Shown here: piece after piece, positions 30,829 to 39,430 of the stretch
How the letters are laid out: the number at the start of each line of letters is the position of its first letter
Numbering within the stretch: the first letter of the stretch is position 1
Source: an uncultured Coxiella sp.
Lineage (GTDB): Bacteria > Pseudomonadota > Gammaproteobacteria > Comchoanobacterales > Comchoanobacteraceae
Assembly (NCBI GenBank): GCA_902538855.1
Contig: CACBGS010000003.1
Span: 1 to 64,000, forward strand
Reading direction: 5' to 3'
Length of the DNA: 64,000 nucleotides
Notes under the pieces: model-generated
What the model was told of the DNA's origin: nothing
Databases searched by the model: none
The model's input: the letters and a program-made list of their open reading frames with translations, nothing else
Translations under genes and position numbers: made by a program

Positions 30829-32253
30829 TTGACTATAGAAACTACAGCATTGATCTGGTTTAGACAAGATCTTCGAATTACAGACAATCCAGCATTATCA
30901 CTAGCCTGCACACATGCAAAGGTTATTCCTATCTATATTTATGATGAGAATATTTCTAGTGGGATGGCAATGGGAGCGGCTAGTAAGGTATATTTACATC
31001 ATGCACTTAAGGCTTTTAATACATCATTGGCAGGTAAATTAAATTTTTTCCATGGCAATATGGAAGAAGTAATTACCAAAATAATTAATGATAATAAAAT
31101 CACCCATGTTTATAGCAATATTGCCTTTGAGCCAAAACAGCAACAAGTCGATGCAAAAATAAAGCAACAATGCCAAGATAATAAAATTGTTTTTCAACAA
31201 GAAAACGGTAATTACATCTGGCATCCTAAAAGTATACTCAAAGAAGAAGGCCAATATTATAAAGTATTTACACCTTTTAAGAAAAAGGCTTTTGTCACAG
31301 CAACCAGACCACTAGCAGATACTCCGCAGCTTACGGGTTTAACCAAGCTAACAGGCAGCTGTGAGCTTGATCAGTTACTACTACTTCCCAAGCATCCGTG
31401 GCAAGATACTATCACTAAGCATTGGCAGTTTGGTGAAAACGCAGCAAAAGAAAAAGTAACAAAGTTTATACAAACAAAATTAGCAGGCTACAAAGAAGGG
31501 CGAAATATTCCAGCAGAACACAACACATCAGTCATTTCAGCAAACCTACATTATGGTGAGCTCTCGCCAACATGGGTATGGACAGCAGCAAGTATGCAAG
31601 GTCCGCAGTATGCAAACGATAAAGATTTAGAACACTATTTAAGCGAGCTAACCTGGCGAGAGTTTTCAAACTACCTACTCTATTATAATAATGACTTAGA
31701 TAGTGCCAACTTTAATAAAAAATTTGATAATTTCCCCTGGGCAAACAACCAAGAGTATTTGCTAAAATGGCAGCAGGGACAAACAGGTATTCCAATTGTA
31801 GATGCTGGTATGAGGCAGCTATATCAAACAGGTTATATGCACAATCGTTTAAGAATGATCACAGCTTCTTTTCTGGTAAAGAACTTAATGATACATTGGC
31901 GACATGGCTTTGAATGGTTCTGGGATTGTCTTGCCGATGCTGATTTAGCTAATAATGCTGCAAGCTGGCAATGGGTAGCTGGTAGCGGTGCTGACGCAGC
32001 ACCTTATTTTAGGATTTTTAATCCGATATTACAGGGGCAAAAGTTTGATCCAGATGGTAAATTCACCCGTAAATATGTACCTGAACTAAAATATATGCCT
32101 AAAGAATTTCTATATAAACCCTGGGAAGCTCCAATATTGGTACTACAAGCAGCACAGGTGAAACTTGGTGAGAACTATCCTAAGCCCATAGTAGACTTAG
32201 CCAAGTCTCGAGATGCAGCACTGAATGCATTCAGCAGTATCAAACAAGCATGA
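30829..32253 (+). CDS. phrB: Deoxyribodipyrimidine photolyase (class I CPD type)
   Basis: A 474-aa light-driven repair enzyme for cyclobutane pyrimidine dimers. The antenna domain starts LIWFRQDLRITDNPAL. FAD-domain signatures include LTWREFSNYLLYY, QTGIPIVDAGMRQLYQTG, MHNRLRMITASFLVKNL and the CPD-photolyase hallmark WQWVAGSGADAAPYFRIFNP. The start is TTG with AAGAG 8 bases upstream; no ATG is available in frame. It is followed by an FAD oxidoreductase gene and is the first gene of a plus-strand pair facing a second photolyase operon. Confidence 0.95.
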   Translation: MTIETTALIWFRQDLRITDNPALSLACTHAKVIPIYIYDENISSGMAMGAASKVYLHHALKAFNTSLAGKLNFFHGNMEEVITKIINDNKITHVYSNIAFEPKQQQVDAKIKQQCQDNKIVFQQENGNYIWHPKSILKEEGQYYKVFTPFKKKAFVTATRPLADTPQLTGLTKLTGSCELDQLLLLPKHPWQDTITKHWQFGENAAKEKVTKFIQTKLAGYKEGRNIPAEHNTSVISANLHYGELSPTWVWTAASMQGPQYANDKDLEHYLSELTWREFSNYLLYYNNDLDSANFNKKFDNFPWANNQEYLLKWQQGQTGIPIVDAGMRQLYQTGYMHNRLRMITASFLVKNLMIHWRHGFEWFWDCLADADLANNAASWQWVAGSGADAAPYFRIFNPILQGQKFDPDGKFTRKYVPELKYMPKEFLYKPWEAPILVLQAAQVKLGENYPKPIVDLAKSRDAALNAFSSIKQA

Positions 32254-32272
32254 AAGAGTAAAGAGGATAAAA

Positions 32273-33250
32273 GTGAATAAAAAACTTGCTATTATAGGTG
32301 CTGGTATTGCTGGTCTGACACTAGCCAATAGATTAAGCAAGCTTAGTAATGTTGATGTAGAAGTATTTGAAAAAAGCAGAGGGATTGGCGGTCGTATGTC
32401 TACACGTACTGTGGGCTCATACAATTTTGATCACGGTACAGGAAGTTTTTCTGCCAGCGATGCAACATTTAAAGACTTCTTAGCTGAATTAAGTACTACC
32501 CATATATGCCAGTGGCAACCAAAAGTAATACATTTTAACCAAGCAAGTTATTTACCAAGCGAAGGTTATTATGTAGGCACACCAAAAATGAACAGTCTAT
32601 GCAAGGCATTACTAGGAAATTATACAGTACATAAATTATCAAAAATCGTGTCACTTGAGAAAAATACAAAGTGGACACTCACATCAGAAAGCGATGAAAC
32701 ATTCAAAGATTTTGACTGGATTGTGCTAACTGCACCAATAACACAAACACAAAAGCTTCTTACATCATGCAATAAGCCAATACCATTTCTAAAAAATCTA
32801 GAGCCCATACAAATGTTACCATGCTACACATTGCTAATAGGCTTAAATAAAGTTTTAGACATAAGCTATGATATTGGGCTGGTAGAAGATGGAGTAATAG
32901 AGAGTATACATAATAATGCGAGAAGGCCAAATGCTGAAGGTATGCAAAAAACATTGGTAGTACATAGTTCAAAACAATGGGCTGCAGAGCATATAGAATA
33001 CGATTCTACAGAAGTAAGTGCTCTTATGAAAAAACAATTAAAGAGCTACATAAAATTAAACGATATTGAGTATGAAGCTTTACATACCTGGAAATATGGA
33101 TTTATTGATCAGCCCTGCACACAAAGATACCTAGCTGATGAAACTATGGCATTAGGAGTATGTGGCGATGGTTTTATAGCTTCCGGAGTGGAGGCAGCAT
33201 ATCGATCAGCCTATTTTCTTGCAGAGTATCTAGAGTACCAATTAGCATAA
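32273..33250 (+). CDS. NAD(P)/FAD-dependent oxidoreductase (renalase-like)
   Basis: A 325-aa flavoprotein. The Rossmann signature KLAIIGAGIAGLTLAN begins the protein, with the ESxGxGGR-type motif KSRGIGGRMSTR near residue 40. The C-terminus has CGDGFIASGVEAAYRSAYFLAEY, which closes the FAD site. GTG 32273 is the preferred start because AGAGGA is 5 bases upstream. This family is often encoded next to photolyases. It may serve flavin or chromophore chemistry there, but its role is not established. Confidence 0.85.
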   Translation: MNKKLAIIGAGIAGLTLANRLSKLSNVDVEVFEKSRGIGGRMSTRTVGSYNFDHGTGSFSASDATFKDFLAELSTTHICQWQPKVIHFNQASYLPSEGYYVGTPKMNSLCKALLGNYTVHKLSKIVSLEKNTKWTLTSESDETFKDFDWIVLTAPITQTQKLLTSCNKPIPFLKNLEPIQMLPCYTLLIGLNKVLDISYDIGLVEDGVIESIHNNARRPNAEGMQKTLVVHSSKQWAAEHIEYDSTEVSALMKKQLKSYIKLNDIEYEALHTWKYGFIDQPCTQRYLADETMALGVCGDGFIASGVEAAYRSAYFLAEYLEYQLA

Positions 33251-33253
33251 ATA

Positions 33254-34789
33254 TCACGCGTCGAAAGTAATAGATAATTGGTTATCAGGTTTTTTAGGAG
33301 GCTTCTTTTTATTCTGACGCTTACGACTTCCTAGCTTTTTAAATACCTTACTGGATGTTTGTTTAAAGTCTATTTTCTTACGACAAGCACTAATTTCTGC
33401 ACGGGCAAAGGCAATGGCACTAGAGTGGTCTACAATAGGCTGCGGATAATGGTCTCCTATAATACAACCAAGCTCTTGTTGTAACAGTGGCGGCATATCC
33501 CACGGAGTATGTATCCATTCTGTAGGCACCTGTTTTAATTCAGGGACCCATTGTCTAATAAAGTGGCCATCAGGATCATGCTCAAGTGACTGTTTCATAG
33601 GGTTATACATACGAATTGCATTAATGCCTGTAACCCCAGATTGCATCTGAAACTGGCTATAATGAATACCAGGCTCGTAATCGGTAAAGACAGTTGCTAG
33701 AAACTTAGCACTGTGGCGCCAATCAATCCACAAGTGGTAACTGGCAAAACTCACAAGCATAGCCCGCATACGAAAAGTAATCCAACCATGATATTTAAGA
33801 TTACGCATACAGGCATCAACAAAAGGATAGCCCGTTTGGCCTTGTTGCCAGGCATGAAACCACTTCTCATTAAGTTCGGCTCGAATACCCTCAAATGCAG
33901 GATGCATACAACGAAACTCAATAGAGGGCTGGTCTTCAAGCTTCTGCATAAAATGACAACGCCAAGATAATCGTGACTGAAAAGCCGATAAATTCCGTGA
34001 CCAAGCTTTACTATCCTCAGCAGTAAGTTGACTACGACGTTTAGCAACCGCTTGCACTACTTCGCGCACAGACATACAGCCGTAGGCTAAAAAACAGGAC
34101 ATACGAGAGCAATATTTCTCAGATGGACCAGGGGCAGACAGACGAAACAAATACTCCTTTGCCCTCGTATGAAGAAATCTATCAAGATTAAATAGAGCTT
34201 TTTCACGACCACCTACTTGGACAATACCATCAGGTGCTGGACCAAATAATTTATCATCTTTAGCAGGAAGGTCATCACTTACAATACTAGGGATAGCTTG
34301 TAAGTTCGAAGGAGGGGGATACAAACTGGCTGCCATACGTTTATTACGAATACCAGACCAGTGATCGCGATTTTGCAAACGGCGAACCACACCGTTACAG
34401 GGATATTCACTAAACACAATGCCTGTGTTAGTACAAAACTTACTAACAGCAATATCACGCTGATACGTCCAGGCATTACCAGTTTCCTCATGCGCATAGA
34501 TTGTATGAATAGAATAGGTTTTTTGCAACATACTCAGTACTGAAATCACATCACCACGGCGTATAATCAGGCCCTGTCCTAGAGATTCAAGTTGATTATT
34601 AAGTGATACTAAACAATCATAAATAAAAGACCAATGGCGGCTTGAGGCAAAATCTTGTTGCCAGTAGTCTTCTTCGACTACATACAGAGGCAAAACAGGA
34701 TATTGCTGCGTTGCTGCTTGCTGTAGAGGTGCATGGTCATGAATACGCAAGTCGCGTTTAAACCAGACTATATTTATAGTTGTTTTCAT
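33254..34789 (-). CDS. Cryptochrome/photolyase family protein (atypical)
   Basis: A 511-aa photolyase-fold protein. It has an antenna domain beginning [16 protein letters not shown], and the FAD-domain block [29 protein letters not shown] and YHLWIDWRH. Where CPD enzymes read WQWVAGSGAD, it reads [20 protein letters not shown]. This marks a separate subgroup whose function, repair or sensing, is unclear. The C-terminal tail after residue 475 is Lys-rich. It overlaps the DUF3429 gene by 4 bp, so it is the last gene of that operon. Confidence 0.87.
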   Translation of the reverse strand: MKTTINIVWFKRDLRIHDHAPLQQAATQQYPVLPLYVVEEDYWQQDFASSRHWSFIYDCLVSLNNQLESLGQGLIIRRGDVISVLSMLQKTYSIHTIYAHEETGNAWTYQRDIAVSKFCTNTGIVFSEYPCNGVVRRLQNRDHWSGIRNKRMAASLYPPPSNLQAIPSIVSDDLPAKDDKLFGPAPDGIVQVGGREKALFNLDRFLHTRAKEYLFRLSAPGPSEKYCSRMSCFLAYGCMSVREVVQAVAKRRSQLTAEDSKAWSRNLSAFQSRLSWRCHFMQKLEDQPSIEFRCMHPAFEGIRAELNEKWFHAWQQGQTGYPFVDACMRNLKYHGWITFRMRAMLVSFASYHLWIDWRHSAKFLATVFTDYEPGIHYSQFQMQSGVTGINAIRMYNPMKQSLEHDPDGHFIRQWVPELKQVPTEWIHTPWDMPPLLQQELGCIIGDHYPQPIVDHSSAIAFARAEISACRKKIDFKQTSSKVFKKLGSRKRQNKKKPPKKPDNQLSITFDA

Positions 34790-35202
34790 ATAAGAGCCAT
34801 AATTAAAAGCAATAAAGTAATCATAATAATAGTAATAAGCACTCGTAAGCTAAAATACCAGGTGCTAATAACTTGCTTTCTTAATAAAAGATAATCAAAT
34901 ATCAACAAGCCTATAAAGCCAATACCAGCAAATATAAGGCGAATAAAAATACTTTGCATACTAGCAAACCATGGAAGTAGCGCAAAGCTGACTGCATAAA
35001 CTAAACCCCAGGCAAACTGAGGGGAGCTAAGGCTAAAAGCCCAGGAAGTACCTGCCAGAAAAGCCTGAATAATTCCAAGATACTGCAAAACAACCAGCAT
35101 TATTTGTGAATCAATACCCTTATAATATGCCCATACATATGTTGCAATAACTGGTAGTAGGCCTGCCAAACTTAAGATCCAAGCTAAGGTATTATGATAC
35201 AT
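34786..35202 (-). CDS. DUF3429 membrane protein
   Basis: A 138-aa protein with about five membrane helices. The central [15 protein letters not shown] corresponds to the conserved family segment around ILSFLGGIHWG. The family is frequently found beside photolyase genes. Function unknown. Its ATG lies within the last codons of the DUF2256 gene, and its stop overlaps the start of the photolyase-family gene, so translation of all three is probably coupled. Confidence 0.78.
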   Translation of the reverse strand: MYHNTLAWILSLAGLLPVIATYVWAYYKGIDSQIMLVVLQYLGIIQAFLAGTSWAFSLSSPQFAWGLVYAVSFALLPWFASMQSIFIRLIFAGIGFIGLLIFDYLLLRKQVISTWYFSLRVLITIIMITLLLLIMALI

Positions 35203-35335
35203 ATTTATTCCTATTTCTGCGGCATCTCTCAGAGCAATATTTCACTTGATGCCAAACCCTTTTCCATTTTTTGCGCCAGGAAAAAGGTTTGTGGCATACT
35301 TGGCAAATTTTCTCAGGCAGATGCGTTTTTTTCAA
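35192..35335 (-). CDS. DUF2256 small zinc-finger-like protein
   Basis: A 47-aa protein from a TTG start: it begins [19 protein letters not shown] and ends [12 protein letters not shown] plus a short tail. The two pairs CxxC and CxxxC are spaced like a treble-clef or zinc-ribbon fold, and the sequence matches DUF2256. It starts five bases after the photolyase stop and overlaps the DUF3429 start by 11 bp. It is one of the tiny genes that consistently accompany photolyase clusters. Its function is unknown. Confidence 0.88.
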   Translation of the reverse strand: MKKTHLPEKICQVCHKPFSWRKKWKRVWHQVKYCSERCRRNRNKYVS

Positions 35336-35339
35336 AATA

Positions 35340-36872
35340 TTACACCGTTTCGTTATTATCCAATGCCGCTAAAAAGCGCTTACTATCTTGCTTAATAGCA
35401 GATACTTTCTCTGCACTCATCTTACTAAGAGTACTATAAATCATTGACAAGCGCTGATTGGCTTTTAGGATTGCTTGATTGCGTAGTAGAAAATCCCAAT
35501 AAAGATAGTTAAAAGGACAGGCATCTGGACCATTTTTTTGAGATACTTTATATTTACAACCCTTGCAGTAATCCGACATTTTATTAATATAGCTCCCACT
35601 AGCAGCATAGGGCTTTGAGCCTAGAAAGCCGCCATCAGCAAATAATATCATACCGCTTACATTAGGTAGCTCCACCCATTCATGAGCATCAGCATACACA
35701 ATCCAATACCAATTATTTACCTCTTTAGGATCAAGGCCGGCAATCAGTGCGAAATTTCCTAGTACCATCAGTCGCTGAATATGATGCGCATAGGCATGGT
35801 TTTGTGTCTCTGTAACACACTCAGAAAGACAGCGCATATGCGTTTTCTTACCCCAATATAAGGGTGGCAGCTTGCGTGTGGCATTAAGAAAATTAAGCTC
35901 TTTATATGCAGGCATACGTAACCAATAAATGCCACGAATAAATTCACGCCAGCCTAAGATCTGCCGAATAAATCCTTCAGTTGCATTCAAAGGCGCCTGG
36001 CCGTTACGATAAGCATCTTCCGCAGCTTGAATGCATTCTCTAGGCAGCAGCAAGCCTATATTAAGATAAAAACTGATATGGCTGTGAAACATCCAGGGTT
36101 GCCCAATCAGCATAGCATCTTGGTAATCGCCAAATAAGGCTAATCTTGTTTTAATAAATAGCTTTAGAGCAGATAATGCCTGTACCCGTGTAGTTGCAAA
36201 ATACCAAGGCTGCATATCACCAAAATGATCAGCGTAACGCGCATTAACAAGATCAATAGCCTCCTGGGTAATGCTATCCGGAGCATGAGTATAAGGAGCT
36301 GGTACATCAAGGCCATGCTTAGGTGGTTTTCTATTATCACTATCAAAGTTCCACTTATCCCCTACAGGAGCATCACCATCCATAAGAATTGCATGCTGTT
36401 TACGCATTACTCGGTAAAAAAACTCCATACGTAATTGTTTTTTATCACCAGCCCATGTTTTAAACGCATCGATAGAGCACATAAAACGATCATCATCCAA
36501 TATGCTCACTAAACTTGGATTTTGTTCTGCAAACTGCCTAGTACAAGCATAATCAGGGTACTCACTAGGAGCAGTTATTACGATCGGTGTATTAGTATGC
36601 TCCTGACGCATTAATAACAAAGCATCGGACAAATTAGTGGGTGTATTAGAATCATCAAGGGCAAAATAGCGTACCTGATAACCTTTATCTCTCAGCATAC
36701 GGGCAAAATGCCGCATACAAGCAATAATAAAAGCTATCTTTTTTTTATGATGCTTTACTCTAGTGAAATAATCATCCAGTTCAAATATATACAGTACATC
36801 TTGCTCAGGGCATGCATTGCCCATATGCGCCATATTTAAATGTAACTGATCAGGTAAAAATAAACGTAACAT
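35340..36872 (-). CDS. [4Fe-4S] bacterial cryptochrome/photolyase (FeS-BCP, (6-4) type)
   Basis: A 510-aa protein of the COG3046 group. Four cysteines (C348, C436, C439, C452) fall at the same spacing as the iron-sulfur ligands C350, C438, C441 and C454 of Agrobacterium PhrB, a (6-4) photolyase. The block [14 protein letters not shown] and [15 protein letters not shown] around residues 361-415, then [20 protein letters not shown], is characteristic. It heads the minus-strand operon followed by DUF2256, DUF3429 and the atypical photolyase. The start ATG lies inside an inverted repeat. Confidence 0.93.
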   Translation of the reverse strand: MLRLFLPDQLHLNMAHMGNACPEQDVLYIFELDDYFTRVKHHKKKIAFIIACMRHFARMLRDKGYQVRYFALDDSNTPTNLSDALLLMRQEHTNTPIVITAPSEYPDYACTRQFAEQNPSLVSILDDDRFMCSIDAFKTWAGDKKQLRMEFFYRVMRKQHAILMDGDAPVGDKWNFDSDNRKPPKHGLDVPAPYTHAPDSITQEAIDLVNARYADHFGDMQPWYFATTRVQALSALKLFIKTRLALFGDYQDAMLIGQPWMFHSHISFYLNIGLLLPRECIQAAEDAYRNGQAPLNATEGFIRQILGWREFIRGIYWLRMPAYKELNFLNATRKLPPLYWGKKTHMRCLSECVTETQNHAYAHHIQRLMVLGNFALIAGLDPKEVNNWYWIVYADAHEWVELPNVSGMILFADGGFLGSKPYAASGSYINKMSDYCKGCKYKVSQKNGPDACPFNYLYWDFLLRNQAILKANQRLSMIYSTLSKMSAEKVSAIKQDSKRFLAALDNNETV

Positions 36873-36901
36873 TACTATAGTATATTACAAATCATAGTAA
36901 T
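36871..36901. promoter_or_regulatory. Inverted repeat across the FeS-photolyase start codon
   Basis: ATTACTAT (36871-36878) and ATAGTAAT (36894-36901) form a perfect 8-bp dyad with a 15-base spacer, overlapping the start codon of the minus-strand FeS-photolyase gene. It could be an operator or a translational hairpin. It is unrelated in sequence to the dyad ahead of the CPD photolyase. Confidence 0.4.
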
Positions 36902-36942
36902 TTGCTAAAAAGAAACTAAATGCACTATTAATCTAGAAGAAA

Positions 36943-36971
36943 TTGAACGTTTTACAAGAATAATGTATAAT
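36943..36971 (+). promoter_or_regulatory. Sigma70-type promoter
   Basis: TTGAAC (36943-36948), 17 bases, TATAAT (36966-36971). Correct spacing and a perfect -10. The first downstream gene is the 315-aa orphan at 37004, placing its transcription start about 25 bases ahead of the ATG. Confidence 0.65.
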
Positions 36972-37003
36972 CAACACATAATAGCGTATTAAATAGACAA
37001 AAC

Positions 37004-37951
37004 ATGAACAATGATAGCAATACTGATGATATGGATAACAGCACAGAACCCAGTGTAGAAGTTATCGCGCAAAGAGTGGACCCTTCAGAAAATCAATCAG
37101 AACAAATATTGGTTGCATCAGTTGATCGTAACTTATCTGAGTTTTTGCAAGCATTTAGAGAGTTGAGTACAGCACACAATGATTTTAGCAGACAGATAGA
37201 GAGGCGAGCACAGCGTCACGATGATTTTTCTAGAAGATTAAATAGTTTTCACCGGTATTTTTATACAAACGCCAGTGTAAAAAATATTATATTTGCATTT
37301 GCATTAAATACTATCACAGCTGCAACAAATTCTGCTACAGGAGCTAGGATTTTAAATAATAAAAATAGCAATTATCAGATTAATGAAGCTGTAAAAGCTA
37401 TACTACTTGGCAAAACAATATTAAACCCAGTACAATTTTATTCTGAAAGAGTGTATGCATTTGTAGAAAATCCATCTACAAGATTTAAATATCTAATGTA
37501 TTTGGTAAGACTAATGAATTATTTTACCACCGCAATCATTGGCTATGAACTATTAAAAAGCACCGCAGGTGTAGAAATGACACTCGAGCAACATATAGCA
37601 GCCTACGGAGTTGGAACAATTACCCTATATTTACCAATGATATGCGCACATGCAGCGATAATCTTTAGATGCTACAAAGACTATTTTCATGCAGATAATT
37701 TTGACGAAACAAGTTCGGATGATATTGACGAAATAAGTTCTCAGCATTCCAGTTTATCAAATACATCAGAAAACCAAGTAATAACGCTTGCTAGCATAAG
37801 CATAAATGGCGAAATGAGAGTAGAGCCAGTGATAAGTGCAAACCTTGATCCAAATATAACCCAGAGCACTGATATTGAAAGTGGTAAGCAGGTACAAGAA
37901 TGTAACCCCTATCCAACAGATACTAACTTACATGCACAGTCCATAATTTGA
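37004..37951 (+). CDS. Hypothetical membrane protein
   Basis: A 315-aa protein with an acidic N-terminus, a charged helix around residues 45-80 (HNDFSRQIERRAQRHDDFSR), then likely membrane helices near residues 98-122, 166-186 and 202-228, and a long hydrophilic tail rich in Ser, Asp and Asn. The tail has a cluster like DETSSDDIDEISSQHSS. No family recognised. A sigma70 promoter lies just upstream. In the setting of the neighbouring giant proteins it could be a secreted or host-directed protein, but that is inference only. Confidence 0.6.
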   Translation: MNNDSNTDDMDNSTEPSVEVIAQRVDPSENQSEQILVASVDRNLSEFLQAFRELSTAHNDFSRQIERRAQRHDDFSRRLNSFHRYFYTNASVKNIIFAFALNTITAATNSATGARILNNKNSNYQINEAVKAILLGKTILNPVQFYSERVYAFVENPSTRFKYLMYLVRLMNYFTTAIIGYELLKSTAGVEMTLEQHIAAYGVGTITLYLPMICAHAAIIFRCYKDYFHADNFDETSSDDIDEISSQHSSLSNTSENQVITLASISINGEMRVEPVISANLDPNITQSTDIESGKQVQECNPYPTDTNLHAQSII

Positions 37952-38004
37952 CAGAATATTAAGCTTGTGTTAGCTTCTCACGGGTAAATTACAAGGGTTG
38001 AATC

Positions 38005-39369
38005 ATGAATATAATTAGTTTTGTTGCCTCTAGTGTCATGCTATCTGGTACTGTATTCTACATTGTAAAAAATAAAATTCAGATGTATTATTTTAAAAAA
38101 AATAGAGTACTAAGAAATCATAAGCCACCTGAGTTAATATTTGAAAATCAAAAGACAATCCAACACGCGCTAGTAAACGAACAACCAGAATTATCCATAA
38201 ATGTAATTCAAGATAAGTTAATTGCTAATAATTATGGGCACGGAGCTAGTAGTTGGGCTCTAGCGCCTGGGGCATGTGGGTATATAAACGATCTGATGAT
38301 AGAGAGTAGTAATATATATAATATGTCTATAAACGCACATACAGAGATAAGCATTGTTGGGGCAGATATCATTGGTTTATACACTGCTTATAGTCTGTAT
38401 AAAAAAGGTTACAAAAATATTAATATTCTAGCTGAAGATTTTACTGAATCAATACTAGATGGAGCAGAAGGAATATTAGCGCCAGCACCTTTACCCTCAC
38501 AAAATGATACAACATATGAAAAAGTATATCATTTAGGCATAGAATCATATAATGAATACATAGCCATAGCGCTGGATATACACCCAGATTTAAGCGGAGA
38601 TTGCGCAAAAATACTACCAGCATACTTTCCAACTGTAAAAGCCTCCCGTCTAGCTGGGTATAGTGAAATAATGCAGCCAAAGAGGGTGCTACTTGATTTT
38701 GGTAATAGTGTACAGCATCCTATGGTTGCATATGATGATGTTGTCTTTATAAATAAATACAGACTCATGCATGAGTTAAAAAACTATCTTCAAGAACATG
38801 GAATTAGTTTTAGCCAACAGCATGTAACTAATATAACCAATATTAATACTCCAATAGTATTCAATACTGCTGGCATCGGTAGTTTATCAAATACAAACAT
38901 ACAAGATAATAAGAATATAATACAAGAGTATTTTATTACTTTAATGGGTCAAAATTACTTAGAAAGTGCGCAATACGTGGTTATGATAAACTCTAATACT
39001 AAGAAAAGTAAAAACAGAGATATAGCAAAAAAATCATTCTACTATATCCCCCAAAGCGAAGGTGTTATAAGTGCACGTATTGAAAAAACAACGACAGAAA
39101 AACCTAATGAAGACTATTTTGATGATATTAAGCAGGCTTCTAGACAGTTTTTCTATGGATCTCAGTTACATAAAGTAAATAGGTTTGATTTTTTCAGAAG
39201 AGAGCTAAGTGCAATAGACAAAGAAAATCAAGAGCAAAGTATGCAAAAAACAATAGTAAATCATTCACTATTTGCGCATACACAAAAAGGTATAAATACT
39301 GTATTGTGGTATATAAAAGATAACTTGAAAAAAAACAATCTATCCAATAATAGCCACAGTCATATATAA
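38005..39369 (+). CDS. FAD-dependent D-amino-acid-oxidase-like protein, motif order permuted
   Basis: A 454-aa protein with an N-terminal membrane helix (about residues 4-21). The FAD Rossmann signature ISIVGADIIGLYTAYS is at residues 115-130. A D-amino-acid-oxidase C-terminal motif, NYGHG followed by WALAPGACGYINDL, is found at residues 76-97, ahead of the Rossmann fold rather than at the C-terminus. A DAO-like GAEGILAP segment follows near residue 155. Substrate unknown. The permuted order, together with the membrane anchor, makes this an unusual oxidase. Confidence in the flavoprotein call is good; the permutation is judged by eye. Confidence 0.65.
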   Translation: MNIISFVASSVMLSGTVFYIVKNKIQMYYFKKNRVLRNHKPPELIFENQKTIQHALVNEQPELSINVIQDKLIANNYGHGASSWALAPGACGYINDLMIESSNIYNMSINAHTEISIVGADIIGLYTAYSLYKKGYKNINILAEDFTESILDGAEGILAPAPLPSQNDTTYEKVYHLGIESYNEYIAIALDIHPDLSGDCAKILPAYFPTVKASRLAGYSEIMQPKRVLLDFGNSVQHPMVAYDDVVFINKYRLMHELKNYLQEHGISFSQQHVTNITNINTPIVFNTAGIGSLSNTNIQDNKNIIQEYFITLMGQNYLESAQYVVMINSNTKKSKNRDIAKKSFYYIPQSEGVISARIEKTTTEKPNEDYFDDIKQASRQFFYGSQLHKVNRFDFFRRELSAIDKENQEQSMQKTIVNHSLFAHTQKGINTVLWYIKDNLKKNNLSNNSHSHI

Positions 39370-39374
39370 ATAAT

Positions 39375-39404
39375 TTGACCTCATAGTGTTTAAGTGTGTA
39401 CTAT
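39375..39404 (+). promoter_or_regulatory. Sigma70-like promoter upstream of CLC gene
   Basis: TTGACC (39375-39380), 18 bases, TACTAT (39399-39404), ending 26 bases ahead of the CLC start codon. The -35 is near consensus and the -10 has two mismatches. Confidence 0.5.
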
Positions 39405-39430
39405 TAAGAAAAGCTTAGCACCGAAAGTAT

